From: Hydrotalea sp.
Lineage (GTDB): Bacteria; Bacteroidota; Bacteroidia; Chitinophagales; Chitinophagaceae
Direction: 5' to 3'
DNA length: 64,000 nt
Assembly: GCA_022402565.1 (NCBI GenBank)
Contig: JAKRSC010000022.1
Span: forward strand, 112,474-176,473
Translations under genes and position numbers: made by a program
Part shown: positions 35,681-44,484 of the stretch, piece after piece
Position numbering within the stretch: position 1 is the stretch's first letter
Layout: each line of letters begins with the position of its first letter
The notes under the pieces: generated by a model
Seen by the model: the letters and a program-made list of their open reading frames with translations, nothing else
Told to the model about the DNA's origin: nothing
Database searches by the model: none

Positions 35681-36919
35681 TTAAGTTGTTTTGCTTTCCC
35701 AAATCTGTACTAAATGTACCAATACTTCCACAGTCTTTTCCATATCTCTTACTCCAATCCACTCCTGATGACTGTGAATGGCCTGCATACCAGTAAACAA
35801 ATTAGGGCAAGGTAAACCCATAAAACTAAAGCGACTGCCATCGGTACCGCCTCGAATAGGTTCTTTTCTAGAAGATAAGCCAGCCATTTTATAGGCTTCT
35901 TCTGCATATGCCAAAATATGCGGTTGCTTTCTCAGCACTTCAGCCATATTTCTATATTGCTCATGCACTTCAAAACTATAACTAGATCCAGGATAGTTTG
36001 CCACTGCTTGTTTCACCAAAAGCTCTAATCGCTCTTCGTATTGTTTTAATAAATCCGTTTCAAAATCTCTAATAATAAATTCTACAGTTGCTTTTTCAGC
36101 ATTGCCTTCTATACGAACTGGATGGACAAAGCCTTCTCTTCCGGCTGTGGTTTCTGGACTCCAGCTATCTTTAGGCAAACTATTGATGAAATCAGCAGCA
36201 ATTTTTAATGCATTCACCAGGTGTCCTTTTGCATAGCCTGGATGAGCACTGATTCCATGAAAAGTAACAACTACTCCATCTGCACTAAAGGTTTCATCTT
36301 CTAAAGTACCAATTTCACCTCCATCTAAAGTATAACCTACCTCAGCTCCTAACTGTTGAATGTTTACGTGATCTGCTCCTCTTCCAACTTCTTCATCTGG
36401 AGTAAAAAGCAAACGTATTGCACCGTGTGGAATGGAAGGATTATTCATAAGCTCTTCGGCAAGTTGCATGATAATAGCAACACCAGCTTTATCATCTGCA
36501 CCTAATAATGTTGTACCACTTGCCGTGATAACTGTTTGTCCAATATGCTGCAGTAAATAAGGATGCTTTTCTGGATCAATTTTCTGTGAAGAATCGTCTG
36601 GTAAAAAAATGACTTGTCCTTGATAGTTTTCATGAACAATAGGTTGAACGCCTGTTCCGCTGCAATCGGGAGCAGTATCAACATGACTGCAAAAACAAAT
36701 GACAGGTACCGACTTAGAAGTTGTTGCTGGAATGGTTGCGTACACATACCCATACTCGTCTATGAGCGCATCGGACACACCCATTTGCTGAAGCTCTTCA
36801 ACTAAAAGCTTCGATAAATTCTTTTGCTTTTCTGTTGACGGAATGGAAGAACTAGATGGATTACTTTGTGTATCTATTTGTACATATCTAATAAGCTTTT
36901 CAGCAACTGGACTTAACAT
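35681..36919 (-). CDS. pepT: Peptidase T (aminotripeptidase)
   Basis: M20B zinc peptidase that removes the N-terminal residue of tripeptides. It is 412 residues from the ATG at 36919; a TTG at 36940 is part of the promoter-like TTAATTTG. Seen: the zinc motifs SHVDTAPDCSG, LLGADDKAG, TPDEEVGRGADHV and LDGGEIG, and the C-terminal GTDGSRFSFMGLPCPNLF with HSHQEW. Cytoplasmic. Operon with the SRPBCC gene. Confidence 0.95.
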   Translation of the reverse strand: MLSPVAEKLIRYVQIDTQSNPSSSSIPSTEKQKNLSKLLVEELQQMGVSDALIDEYGYVYATIPATTSKSVPVICFCSHVDTAPDCSGTGVQPIVHENYQGQVIFLPDDSSQKIDPEKHPYLLQHIGQTVITASGTTLLGADDKAGVAIIMQLAEELMNNPSIPHGAIRLLFTPDEEVGRGADHVNIQQLGAEVGYTLDGGEIGTLEDETFSADGVVVTFHGISAHPGYAKGHLVNALKIAADFINSLPKDSWSPETTAGREGFVHPVRIEGNAEKATVEFIIRDFETDLLKQYEERLELLVKQAVANYPGSSYSFEVHEQYRNMAEVLRKQPHILAYAEEAYKMAGLSSRKEPIRGGTDGSRFSFMGLPCPNLFTGMQAIHSHQEWIGVRDMEKTVEVLVHLVQIWESKTT

Positions 36920-37024
36920 GTAAATTATTTTAATTGGCAAATTAATGGCTTCCTGCCATTTGTAGATTTTAATTGAAAAGCTAATTAAGAATTTTTAATT
37001 TCAAATACACAAAACCACACAAAT

Positions 37025-37576
37025 ATGAAACAAACAATTATTGGCACCTTTGTTGGAGCATTACTCCTATTTATTTGGCAATTTTTATCATGGACTATAC
37101 TTGATTTACATAGGCCAGCGCAGGACTATACGCCAAAGCAAGACAGTATTTTATCTTACCTAAATAATCATTTAGAAAAAGAAGGTGGGTATTTTTTACC
37201 TACTGTTCCTAAAGGAAGTAGTGCCGATGAAATGCAAGCATTAGAAAAAGAAATGGTTGGAAAGCCTTGGGCAACCATTCAGTATCATAGCTCTTACAAT
37301 GCCAATATGGGTATGAATATGGGAAGAGGAATTGCAGTGAATATTGTAATACTGCTCCTAGTAATAAGAATTATTCAACGAATATCTAGCCCTTCATTTA
37401 TTCAGATTTTTGGAATATGTTTTACAATAGGATTCATCATATTCCTAAATACTGCTTACACCAATCATATTTGGTTTAAACTTTTTGATATTAGAGCTTT
37501 TCTAATTGATTCATTAGTTATGTGGGTGTTAGTAGGCCTATGGTTAGGCTGGTGGATGGGAAGAAAAAATGCATAA
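37025..37576 (+). CDS. Hypothetical membrane protein
   Basis: 183 residues, about four membrane helices (about 4-26, 103-121, 126-144 and 158-176) and a periplasmic or cytoplasmic loop of some 75 residues after the first. The loop contains LPTVPKGSSADEMQALEKEM. No known domain was recognised. It stands alone between pepT (divergent) and a bidirectional terminator. Confidence 0.7.
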   Translation: MKQTIIGTFVGALLLFIWQFLSWTILDLHRPAQDYTPKQDSILSYLNNHLEKEGGYFLPTVPKGSSADEMQALEKEMVGKPWATIQYHSSYNANMGMNMGRGIAVNIVILLLVIRIIQRISSPSFIQIFGICFTIGFIIFLNTAYTNHIWFKLFDIRAFLIDSLVMWVLVGLWLGWWMGRKNA

Positions 37577-37578
37577 AA

Positions 37579-37604
37579 AAAAGCGGCAATTGCCGCTTTT
37601 TTCT
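37579..37604. terminator. Bidirectional terminator
   Basis: AAGCGGC-AATT-GCCGCTT is a perfect palindrome (37581-37598) with A and T runs on each side, between convergent genes. Confidence 0.9.
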
Positions 37605-37611
37605 TGTTCAA

Positions 37612-38064
37612 TTAAGGCATGATAATCCGCGATGGAGTTTCAATTTCCACCATCTCTATATCAAAAATCAATTCTTTACCAGCTAAAGGATGGTTTGCAT
37701 CTAACACAACCACTTCATCTTTCACTTCAGTAATTACCACAGGAAATTGTTGCCCCTGTCCATTACTCATATTCAATTGCATACCTGCTTCAGGCACCAT
37801 ATCTTCAGGAAAACGATCTTTTGGAAATTCAATCACCATATTAGGATCGGACTCTCCATAGGCATCACCTGGAGCAATTTGAATTCTCTTTTTTTCACCA
37901 AGAGTCATTCCTAGAACACCCTGATCAAAACCAGCAATCATCATTCCTGCACCAACCTCAAAAGCCAATGGCTCTCTACCAGCAGAAGAATCGAATGTAG
38001 TTCCATCTGTTAATGTACCATGATAATGTACTTTTACTTTGTCGCCTTTTTGTACTGTTTGCAT
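37612..38064 (-). CDS. FKBP-type peptidyl-prolyl isomerase (SlyD-like)
   Basis: 150 residues. FKBP half-motifs [16 protein letters not shown] and an IF (insert-in-flap) domain at about 75-125 place it with SlyD-type isomerases, which combine proline isomerisation with chaperone activity. The His-rich metal-binding tail of E. coli SlyD is absent. No signal peptide, so cytoplasmic. The only good ATG is used. Confidence 0.92.
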   Translation of the reverse strand: MQTVQKGDKVKVHYHGTLTDGTTFDSSAGREPLAFEVGAGMMIAGFDQGVLGMTLGEKKRIQIAPGDAYGESDPNMVIEFPKDRFPEDMVPEAGMQLNMSNGQGQQFPVVITEVKDEVVVLDANHPLAGKELIFDIEMVEIETPSRIIMP

Positions 38065-38213
38065 ATCTATTAAAATTTATAAAGAACGGGCAGTTGTAAT
38101 TAGCCCGGGCAATGCGCGGTACAAGAACAAAAGCGAGTTCGGCTGCAAAATTCACTATTTCCAATCGGATAGACAATTAAATTTCTTTAACTTCCACGCA
38201 AAACCGAGAACCT

Positions 38214-39437
38214 ATGCTTGTTGTTTTAAAGCGTGCTGGAGCCTTGCTAATAGCACTAAGTTGTGTTTTTGTAGCAAACATAAGTGCACAAAAGATTGTA
38301 CCGGGAGCTCACCAAACTGAACAATATATTCCTCAGCTACTTGGAAAACGGGTTGGGATTTTTGCCAACCATACTGCAACAATAGGGAATACACATTTGG
38401 TTGATTCTCTTCAAAAACTAGGTATTCGAATCACCAAAATATTTGGCCCTGAACATGGATTTAGAGGCAATGCAGATGCTGGTGAAAAAGTGGACACTTA
38501 TACCGATGCTGCAACAGGAATTCCAGTTATTTCTTTATATGGCAAAAAGAGAAAACCATCTGGCGATGATCTTGCCGACGTAGATGTACTCATCTTTGAT
38601 ATACAAGATGTAGGTGTTCGGTTCTACACATTTATTTCTTCATTGGAAGAATTTATAGAAAGTGCAGCTGAATTCAACAAGCCTTTATTGGTGTTAGATC
38701 GTCCCAACCCAAATGGCTTCTATGTAGATGGACCAGTTTTAGATACTGCATTTAGAAGTTTTGTTGGTATGCAGCCCGTACCTGTTGTATATGGTATGAC
38801 TATGGGTGAATATGCACTTATGCTATTAGGTGAAAGATGGTTGCGTATGCCTCTAGAACATTATAATACATTGCGCATGCAAGTAGTAAAGTGCAGTGGG
38901 TATACGCATACATCTAAATACCAACTACCCATTAAACCTTCTCCCAATCTACCTACTGCTGGCTCAATATATTGGTATCCATCAACTTGTTTTTTTGAAG
39001 GTACTTCCTTGAGTGAAGGCAGGGGAACTGACTTTCCTTTTCAAGTATTTGGTCATCCAAGTCTACCCAACACCTTGTATAAATTCACACCCACTTCAAG
39101 AGATGGAGCTAAAACTCCAAAACTCATGAACCAAACATGTTATGGATGGTTGGTGATGGGAAGTGAAAATAAAAGCTTCTCAAGAAACAAACATGCTATT
39201 CAACTTAAATTTGTTTTGGAAGCGTACAAACTATTCCCAAATAAAGACAGCTTTTTTTTACATCCCAGATCTAAAAAGCCAACAGATTATTTTTTTAATA
39301 AACTTGCTGGATATGATATGATGTCGGAAATTGTTGCTGGCAAATCAGAAGATGAAATAAAAGCAGGCTGGCAACCAAAACTAACAGCCTTTAAGGCCAT
39401 TCGGAAAAAATATCTTTTGTACCCCGACTTTGAATAA
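38214..39437 (+). CDS. DUF1343/NamZ-like exo-beta-N-acetylmuramidase
   Basis: 407 residues with a signal peptide of about 25 (VFVANISAQ). Seen: KRVGIFANHTATI, FGPEHGFRG, DIQDVGVRFYTFISSL, LDRPNPNG and FEGTSLSEGRGTDFPFQ, the conserved blocks of DUF1343. NamZ of Bacillus removes N-acetylmuramic acid from the end of peptidoglycan chains; this protein is probably a periplasmic or outer-membrane enzyme of wall recycling. A weak -7 box TAAATTTC lies about 28 nt upstream. Confidence 0.9.
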   Translation: MLVVLKRAGALLIALSCVFVANISAQKIVPGAHQTEQYIPQLLGKRVGIFANHTATIGNTHLVDSLQKLGIRITKIFGPEHGFRGNADAGEKVDTYTDAATGIPVISLYGKKRKPSGDDLADVDVLIFDIQDVGVRFYTFISSLEEFIESAAEFNKPLLVLDRPNPNGFYVDGPVLDTAFRSFVGMQPVPVVYGMTMGEYALMLLGERWLRMPLEHYNTLRMQVVKCSGYTHTSKYQLPIKPSPNLPTAGSIYWYPSTCFFEGTSLSEGRGTDFPFQVFGHPSLPNTLYKFTPTSRDGAKTPKLMNQTCYGWLVMGSENKSFSRNKHAIQLKFVLEAYKLFPNKDSFFLHPRSKKPTDYFFNKLAGYDMMSEIVAGKSEDEIKAGWQPKLTAFKAIRKKYLLYPDFE

Positions 39438-39460
39438 CTCTTTCTGAAATCATACTTTTG
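39429..39460 (+). promoter_or_regulatory. Promoter of fmt (leaderless type)
   Basis: TTTG (39429-39432), 20-nt spacer, TACTTTTG (39453-39460), 4 nt, ATG. It overlaps the end of the preceding gene. Confidence 0.7.
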
Positions 39461-39464
39461 GCAA

Positions 39465-40412
39465 ATGCTAAAGAGATTTCAAGATTGGAGAATTGTTTTT
39501 ATGGGTACACCCGACTTTGCTGTGGCTTCATTAAAAGCCTTAGTTGAAGCTGGTGCAAATATTGTTGGTGTTGTAACTGCACCCGATAAGCCAGCAGGTA
39601 GAGGAATGCAGCTACAACAAAGTGACGTTAAAAAGTTTGCACTAGAACAGAACCTTTCAATTCTGCAGCCCGTAACTCTAAAGTCACCAGAATTTATTGA
39701 ACAGCTTAAAGAATTAAAAGCAGATATACAAGTTGTGGTTGCATTTAGAATGTTGCCAGAAATTGTATGGAATATGCCACCCCTAGGTACTATAAATGTA
39801 CACGGATCTTTGCTACCAAAATTTCGTGGAGCTGCCCCCATTCATTGGGCAGTCATTCGCGGTGAAAAAATAACTGGTGTTACCACTTTTCAATTAAAGC
39901 ATGTAATAGATACTGGAGATATCTTATTACAAAAATCAATTCCAATTCCACCCAATGCTACTACAGGCGATTTATACGCTGAATTAAAAATGGTTGGAGC
40001 TGACTTGTTAATTGAAACACTGGATCAACTTGCAAAAGGAAATTTACAACCTACACCTCAAGAGAGTGTTGGAGACGTTGCGTACCATGCCCCTAAAATT
40101 TTTACTGAAACTTGTATCATTCATTGGAATGATACTTCTGAAAATATTCATAATTTAATACGCGGCTTAGCACCACACCCATCAGCCTTTACTACATTCC
40201 AGGATAAAAAGTTGAAAATTCATAAAGCTGGCTACAGAAAAGAAGCGCATAACAAACCCACTGGCAGCGTTCAATCAGACGGGAAAGCAATGCTTGAATT
40301 TGCTACCAATGATGGATGGATAATTGTTGAGGAATTACAACTAGAAGGCAAAAAGAAAATGGATACTGCTACATTCTTAAGAGGCTATGCCCATCTTATT
40401 GAAAATAAGTAA
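39465..40412 (+). CDS. fmt: Methionyl-tRNA formyltransferase
   Basis: Formylates initiator Met-tRNA. It is 315 residues. Seen: RIVFMGTPDFAVASL, the catalytic NVHGSLLPKFRGAAPIHWAVI and the D of IDTGDIL, plus the C-terminal OB-like tRNA-binding domain (about 205-315). The ATG at 39465 adds seven residues before RIVF and is the only ATG that keeps the full domain. A consensus promoter 4 nt upstream predicts a leaderless mRNA. The 3' end overlaps the convergent LysM gene by 17 bp. Confidence 0.96.
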   Translation: MLKRFQDWRIVFMGTPDFAVASLKALVEAGANIVGVVTAPDKPAGRGMQLQQSDVKKFALEQNLSILQPVTLKSPEFIEQLKELKADIQVVVAFRMLPEIVWNMPPLGTINVHGSLLPKFRGAAPIHWAVIRGEKITGVTTFQLKHVIDTGDILLQKSIPIPPNATTGDLYAELKMVGADLLIETLDQLAKGNLQPTPQESVGDVAYHAPKIFTETCIIHWNDTSENIHNLIRGLAPHPSAFTTFQDKKLKIHKAGYRKEAHNKPTGSVQSDGKAMLEFATNDGWIIVEELQLEGKKKMDTATFLRGYAHLIENK

Positions 40413-41349
40413 CATTCACTGTGAACTTTTCTTCACCCATACCTAGAGCAGCAGCAGCAGCATTACTCATTCTCAACACCAAACCCTGACTTGACTTTCC
40501 CTCTGGTAATGGTCCTAAGACTTTTGCACAAACCGACTTATTATTCATGGAAGTAATTCTAACTAAGGTTCCTTCTGCAACATCATTCATTAGAACGTAG
40601 TACTTTTTATTTTCCCATCCACTAATGCTTTTAAAAATATGTGCATCACCTGTTTTAAACTGTTGGGTTGTTCCAGCTTCTGCTGCTGGATATAAGCGAG
40701 CAAAATACCCCTCACTCGATGATACTTTTGAATTATTTACTTGAGTTGCTTCCTTTTTTGGTGAAGGTGCAGAAGGAGTTGTTGAAGGAATGTTAGTAGA
40801 CTCAACCTTCTTTACTTCTGATTGGGTTGAGTTGGTATTTGTAATTTCTGATTTAGTATCAGTAGGGGCATCTATTTGTAGAGACTGCTTACCTGCTTTT
40901 AAATACCCCACAATTACTTGATCACCTGTTTTAATTAGAGGCTGAGTCATTTTATTCCATCTCAATAATTGATCTGTTTTAACACCCTGGTATTTTTGTC
41001 CAATTGCGAACAAACTTTCACCTTTTTTCACTTCATGATACAAAGGTGTAAACCACCCCTGCTGCTCACTGCTATTTTGACTAAAGTTTTCTTTATTAAG
41101 TGGTATTTTAATTTCTTCCCCTACCCTCAATCCAGCACTCTCTTTAATCTTATTAAATGATGCCAACTCTTTAACAGGCACTTGAAATTTTTGAGAAAGG
41201 TGATATAAACTCTCTTGAGGAGCAACAGTATGTGTTACAAACCATTTTGAAGGCGCTCCTTGAATAAGTACCCTCGATTGTGCACCTAACTCTAAGAAGC
41301 AAAATGTAAAAATTAACAACACATAGGTCTTCATATTCCACTTTTTCAT
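40396..41349 (-). CDS. LysM-domain protein with RlpA-like C-terminal domain
   Basis: 317 residues from the ATG at 41349; a TTG frame to 41376 lies inside the upstream gene. Signal peptide of about 24 (ELGAQ). Two LysM domains: the first near FVTHTVAPQESLYHLSQKF, the second near LYHEVKKGESLFAIGQKYQ. A Ser/Thr-rich linker follows, then a C-terminal part (about 225-317, GTLVRITSMNNKSVCAKVLG) like the double-psi barrel of RlpA. It probably binds peptidoglycan in the periplasm. It starts 2 bp after the rsmF-like gene. Confidence 0.85.
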   Translation of the reverse strand: MKKWNMKTYVLLIFTFCFLELGAQSRVLIQGAPSKWFVTHTVAPQESLYHLSQKFQVPVKELASFNKIKESAGLRVGEEIKIPLNKENFSQNSSEQQGWFTPLYHEVKKGESLFAIGQKYQGVKTDQLLRWNKMTQPLIKTGDQVIVGYLKAGKQSLQIDAPTDTKSEITNTNSTQSEVKKVESTNIPSTTPSAPSPKKEATQVNNSKVSSSEGYFARLYPAAEAGTTQQFKTGDAHIFKSISGWENKKYYVLMNDVAEGTLVRITSMNNKSVCAKVLGPLPEGKSSQGLVLRMSNAAAAALGMGEEKFTVNVTYFQ

Positions 41350-41351
41350 AC

Positions 41352-42722
41352 TCAAATATCTTTTAAAATTCTCCAAGAATTTGGATAATAATTATTGATT
41401 CTGTTCGGAAGCACTTTTGCCCAACCCAAACACAAGCCTTCATGCCAAACACTGTTCCAGCCATGCTGTAACCCTTCAACAAAAAAATCCTTTCTCATTA
41501 AATATTGCAAAGCTTCATGGGTATTTAAATCCATTCGTGGATAGTTATCCAAAACAGCCCCACTTAATGCAAATTCATGATGCGGAATCCATGACTGCCC
41601 CTTCCACTCGCCCAAAGCTACACCTGCTTTTTTAATGTAGACATGAGCAGCTAAAATTTCCAATGCCGCTAAAAAGGATGTAGGTATCATACGAATCATA
41701 TTAGCTTCATTAAATAGATGCATTTCATCTGTATTTGACACCATTTGTTTTGTTAAAATTGATAGCTTACTTGGTATTGATTGAATTTTTCTGGCTGAAA
41801 GTGAAGAAGAGTAATCCATTTGAGTGCTTTGCTTTTGAATTACTGCCAAGAAAAAACCTTCTCCTTTTACCTTGTGTGGCCAAAACCTAAAGCTACTTCC
41901 TTGATATTTTTTGGTTGGCGATACTACAATTCCCCAATCATCAGAAACAGGAATGGACACACTTTTAGCATCCTCATTCTCCAGAATAAAATCAGTGACA
42001 TCTTCGTTTTCCTCCTGAGAATAAGAACAAGTAGAATAAATCAAATAGCCACCGGGTTTAACTGAGGGCCAAATATCCTCTAGTATTCTTTTTTGGCGAG
42101 CTTGACAGTGAAAAACCTGCTCCTCTGTCCAATTAGCAAGCGCATCCTGATCTTTTCTAAACAAACCACTTCCACTGCATGGTGCATCAACAACTACACA
42201 ATCAAAAAAATGTTGCAGTTTTCCAATTTGTGCCGGATCGTTTTGCACCACAACAGTATTATTACCACCCCATTTTGTGATGTTTTCAACCAAAATAGCA
42301 TTCCTGCTTTTTATAACCTCATTGCTTACTAAAAGACTATTGGTAAAATAAGAAGCCAATAAAGTAGACTTTCCGCCTGGTGCTGCACATAAATCAAGCA
42401 CATGCAATCCGTCTTTAGACAAATTCAACGATTCAAGTATATGCCACAGGAACATACTACTAGCTTCTTGTACATAAAAACCACCAGCGTGCCAAACTGG
42501 ATGGTGTACAAAAGATGGCCTTTCCGTTAGCTGAAAAGCATTGCTACACCAAGGCACATTAGGACCAATTAAAGAAGGAAATAATTGGTTGACTTGCACA
42601 TTCTTTTGGGCATTCACACGTATATTAACAGGTGCAGATTGTGCATGCGCTAATAGCCAAGCCTGTTTGTCAAAACCCGGAGCATTTTGCCATGATTGTA
42701 AAGCAGATTCGAGACTAGCCAT
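41352..42722 (-). CDS. rsmF: rRNA (cytosine-5-)-methyltransferase, RsmF/RsmB-like (NOL1/NOP2/Sun)
   Basis: 456 residues. Catalytic part about 1-290 with the SAM motif LDLCAAPGGKSTLL, DAPCSGSGLFRK (motif IV Cys) and STCSYSQEENED (motif VI Cys, the nucleophile). The C-terminal region (about 320-456) with a PUA-like domain matches RsmF rather than RsmB, which carries an N-terminal NusB domain, absent here. It modifies 16S rRNA. A -7 box TAGCTTTG lies 5 nt before the ATG. Operon with the LysM gene. Confidence 0.9.
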   Translation of the reverse strand: MASLESALQSWQNAPGFDKQAWLLAHAQSAPVNIRVNAQKNVQVNQLFPSLIGPNVPWCSNAFQLTERPSFVHHPVWHAGGFYVQEASSMFLWHILESLNLSKDGLHVLDLCAAPGGKSTLLASYFTNSLLVSNEVIKSRNAILVENITKWGGNNTVVVQNDPAQIGKLQHFFDCVVVDAPCSGSGLFRKDQDALANWTEEQVFHCQARQKRILEDIWPSVKPGGYLIYSTCSYSQEENEDVTDFILENEDAKSVSIPVSDDWGIVVSPTKKYQGSSFRFWPHKVKGEGFFLAVIQKQSTQMDYSSSLSARKIQSIPSKLSILTKQMVSNTDEMHLFNEANMIRMIPTSFLAALEILAAHVYIKKAGVALGEWKGQSWIPHHEFALSGAVLDNYPRMDLNTHEALQYLMRKDFFVEGLQHGWNSVWHEGLCLGWAKVLPNRINNYYPNSWRILKDI

Positions 42723-42727
42723 TAGTC

Positions 42728-42735
42728 CAAAGCTA
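42728..42735 (-). promoter_or_regulatory. -7 box of the rsmF-like gene (leaderless type)
   Basis: TAGCTTTG on the minus strand, 5 nt before the ATG; no TTTG at -33. Confidence 0.5.
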
Positions 42736-42754
42736 AGGCTTAGATAGTTTGCTT

Positions 42755-44152
42755 TTACATCGATTTAATTTCGGCAACTAAATCCTGCAAAACTTTTTTA
42801 GCATCACCAAATAGCATGGATGTCTTTGGCTTATAAAAGAGTTCATTTTCAATACCTGCATATCCAGGTTTCATACTTCTTTTATTCACTATCACCTGCT
42901 TCGCCAATTCTACGTCCAAGATAGGCATGCCATATATGGGTGAAGATGGATCTGTTTTTGCGGCTGGATTTACAACATCATTGGCACCCAAAATCAACAC
43001 TACGTCTGTTTGAGGAAACAACTCATTTGCTGCTTCCATTTCAACCAATTGTTCATAAGCAACATCTGCTTCTGCAAGTAAAACGTTCATATGACCAGGC
43101 ATTCTTCCTGCAACTGGATGAATCGCGTAGGTTACATCTACTCCTTTATCTATGAGTATCTTTTCTAACTCATGACATGCATGTTGTGCTTGTGCAACAG
43201 CTAATCCATAACCAGGCACAATAACAACACGCTGAGCATAGGACATCATCATAGCTGCATCACTCAAAGTGACTTCTTTATGCGAACCGCCAACACTTGC
43301 TGCACCAGATAAAGAAGCAGCTGAAGTTTGTCCGAATGATCCAATCAGAACATGCATTAAAGAGCGATTCATAGCTTTGCACATGAGAATTGTTAAAAGA
43401 GTTCCGGCTGCGCCAACCAGAATTCCACCTGTTAACATAGCTTTATTACCATATAAAAAACCACCAAAGGCAGCTGCAACGCCTGTAAAAGAGTTTAATA
43501 AAGAAATGACTACTGGCATATCTGCTCCACCAATAGGCAAAACAAAGAAAATACCATACAGTAAGGATGCCACTAATATGATATACATCATCCATATTTC
43601 TCCATGCCAAGCAATTCTATAAGTTGCCAAGGCAACTATAAAAAACAATAAGCCCAAGTTGAAAATATGTTGTCCCTTAAATACAAAATCTTTTACTCTA
43701 CCATCTAGCTTACCCCAGGCAATCATACTGCCAGAAAATGAAACAGAGCCAATAATTAATCCCCCAAATATGATGGCCAAAGTACTTGTTGCAGGCTCTT
43801 GGACATGTAACAAATGATTGTATTCAACAACAGAAATTAAAGCAGCGCAAGCTCCACCCATACCATTAAACAAGCTTACCATTTGCGGCATTGCAGTCAT
43901 TTTAACTTTTTTAGCAGCAAGTGTACCTACTACTGTTCCAAGAATCAACGCAGCAAAAATCCAAATGAGGTTACCCAATTTCTTACCATCAGATTCATAT
44001 AAAAAAATAGTTGCAAAAATAGCAATTGCCATACCTAGTGCAGCAAGTCTATTTCCGTTTCTTGCAGACGCAGGATGAGACAACATTTTTAGTCCAAGAA
44101 TAAATGTAATACTTGCGAATAAATACGAAATCGTCAACAAACTCATTTCCAT
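42755..44152 (-). CDS. pntB: NAD(P) transhydrogenase subunit beta
   Basis: 465 residues. The N-terminal half holds about nine membrane helices of domain II; the C-terminal half (about 285-465) is the NADP-binding domain III with VPGYGLAVAQAQHA, the HPVAGRMPGHMNVLLAEA loop and LILGANDVVNPAA. It couples proton entry to reduction of NADP by NADH. It starts 17 bp after the pntAB stop. Confidence 0.96.
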   Translation of the reverse strand: MEMSLLTISYLFASITFILGLKMLSHPASARNGNRLAALGMAIAIFATIFLYESDGKKLGNLIWIFAALILGTVVGTLAAKKVKMTAMPQMVSLFNGMGGACAALISVVEYNHLLHVQEPATSTLAIIFGGLIIGSVSFSGSMIAWGKLDGRVKDFVFKGQHIFNLGLLFFIVALATYRIAWHGEIWMMYIILVASLLYGIFFVLPIGGADMPVVISLLNSFTGVAAAFGGFLYGNKAMLTGGILVGAAGTLLTILMCKAMNRSLMHVLIGSFGQTSAASLSGAASVGGSHKEVTLSDAAMMMSYAQRVVIVPGYGLAVAQAQHACHELEKILIDKGVDVTYAIHPVAGRMPGHMNVLLAEADVAYEQLVEMEAANELFPQTDVVLILGANDVVNPAAKTDPSSPIYGMPILDVELAKQVIVNKRSMKPGYAGIENELFYKPKTSMLFGDAKKVLQDLVAEIKSM

Positions 44153-44169
44153 ATAAGTAGCTTAGGGTT

Positions 44170-44484
44170 TTATTTAGATTTTTTTGCCTTGAACATTTCC
44201 AACATTCTATCAGTTACAACAAATCCACCAACTACGTTTAATGTTCCTAAGAGTACTGCTAAAAAGCCAAGTACCAATGCTAACCAATTATTTGCATCAG
44301 CTTGTCCCATTACAATAATGGCACCAATAATAACTACACCGTGAATTGCATTTGCACCGCTCATTAGTGGGGTGTGTAACACACTGGGAACACGTCCAAT
44401 TACTTCTATTCCCAAAAAAATCATGAGAATAACTACATAGATCATTTCCTGATATTCTTGTAACCAATTCATCATACTATCCAT
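44170..44484 (-). CDS. pntAB: NAD(P) transhydrogenase alpha subunit, membrane part (alpha2)
   Basis: 104 residues with three membrane helices, corresponding to the C-terminal part of E. coli PntA. Seen: EVIGRVPSVLHTPLMSGANAIHG split by the second helix start, the conserved block of this domain. In many bacteria the alpha subunit is encoded as two proteins, so this is not a frameshift. Its start overlaps the pntAA stop by 8 bp. Confidence 0.95.
   Translation of the reverse strand: MDSMMNWLQEYQEMIYVVILMIFLGIEVIGRVPSVLHTPLMSGANAIHGVVIIGAIIVMGQADANNWLALVLGFLAVLLGTLNVVGGFVVTDRMLEMFKAKKSK

Noticed and set aside
37976..38176. 66-codon frame upstream of the FKBP gene
   Set aside because: Overlaps the real gene in another frame and has no family features.
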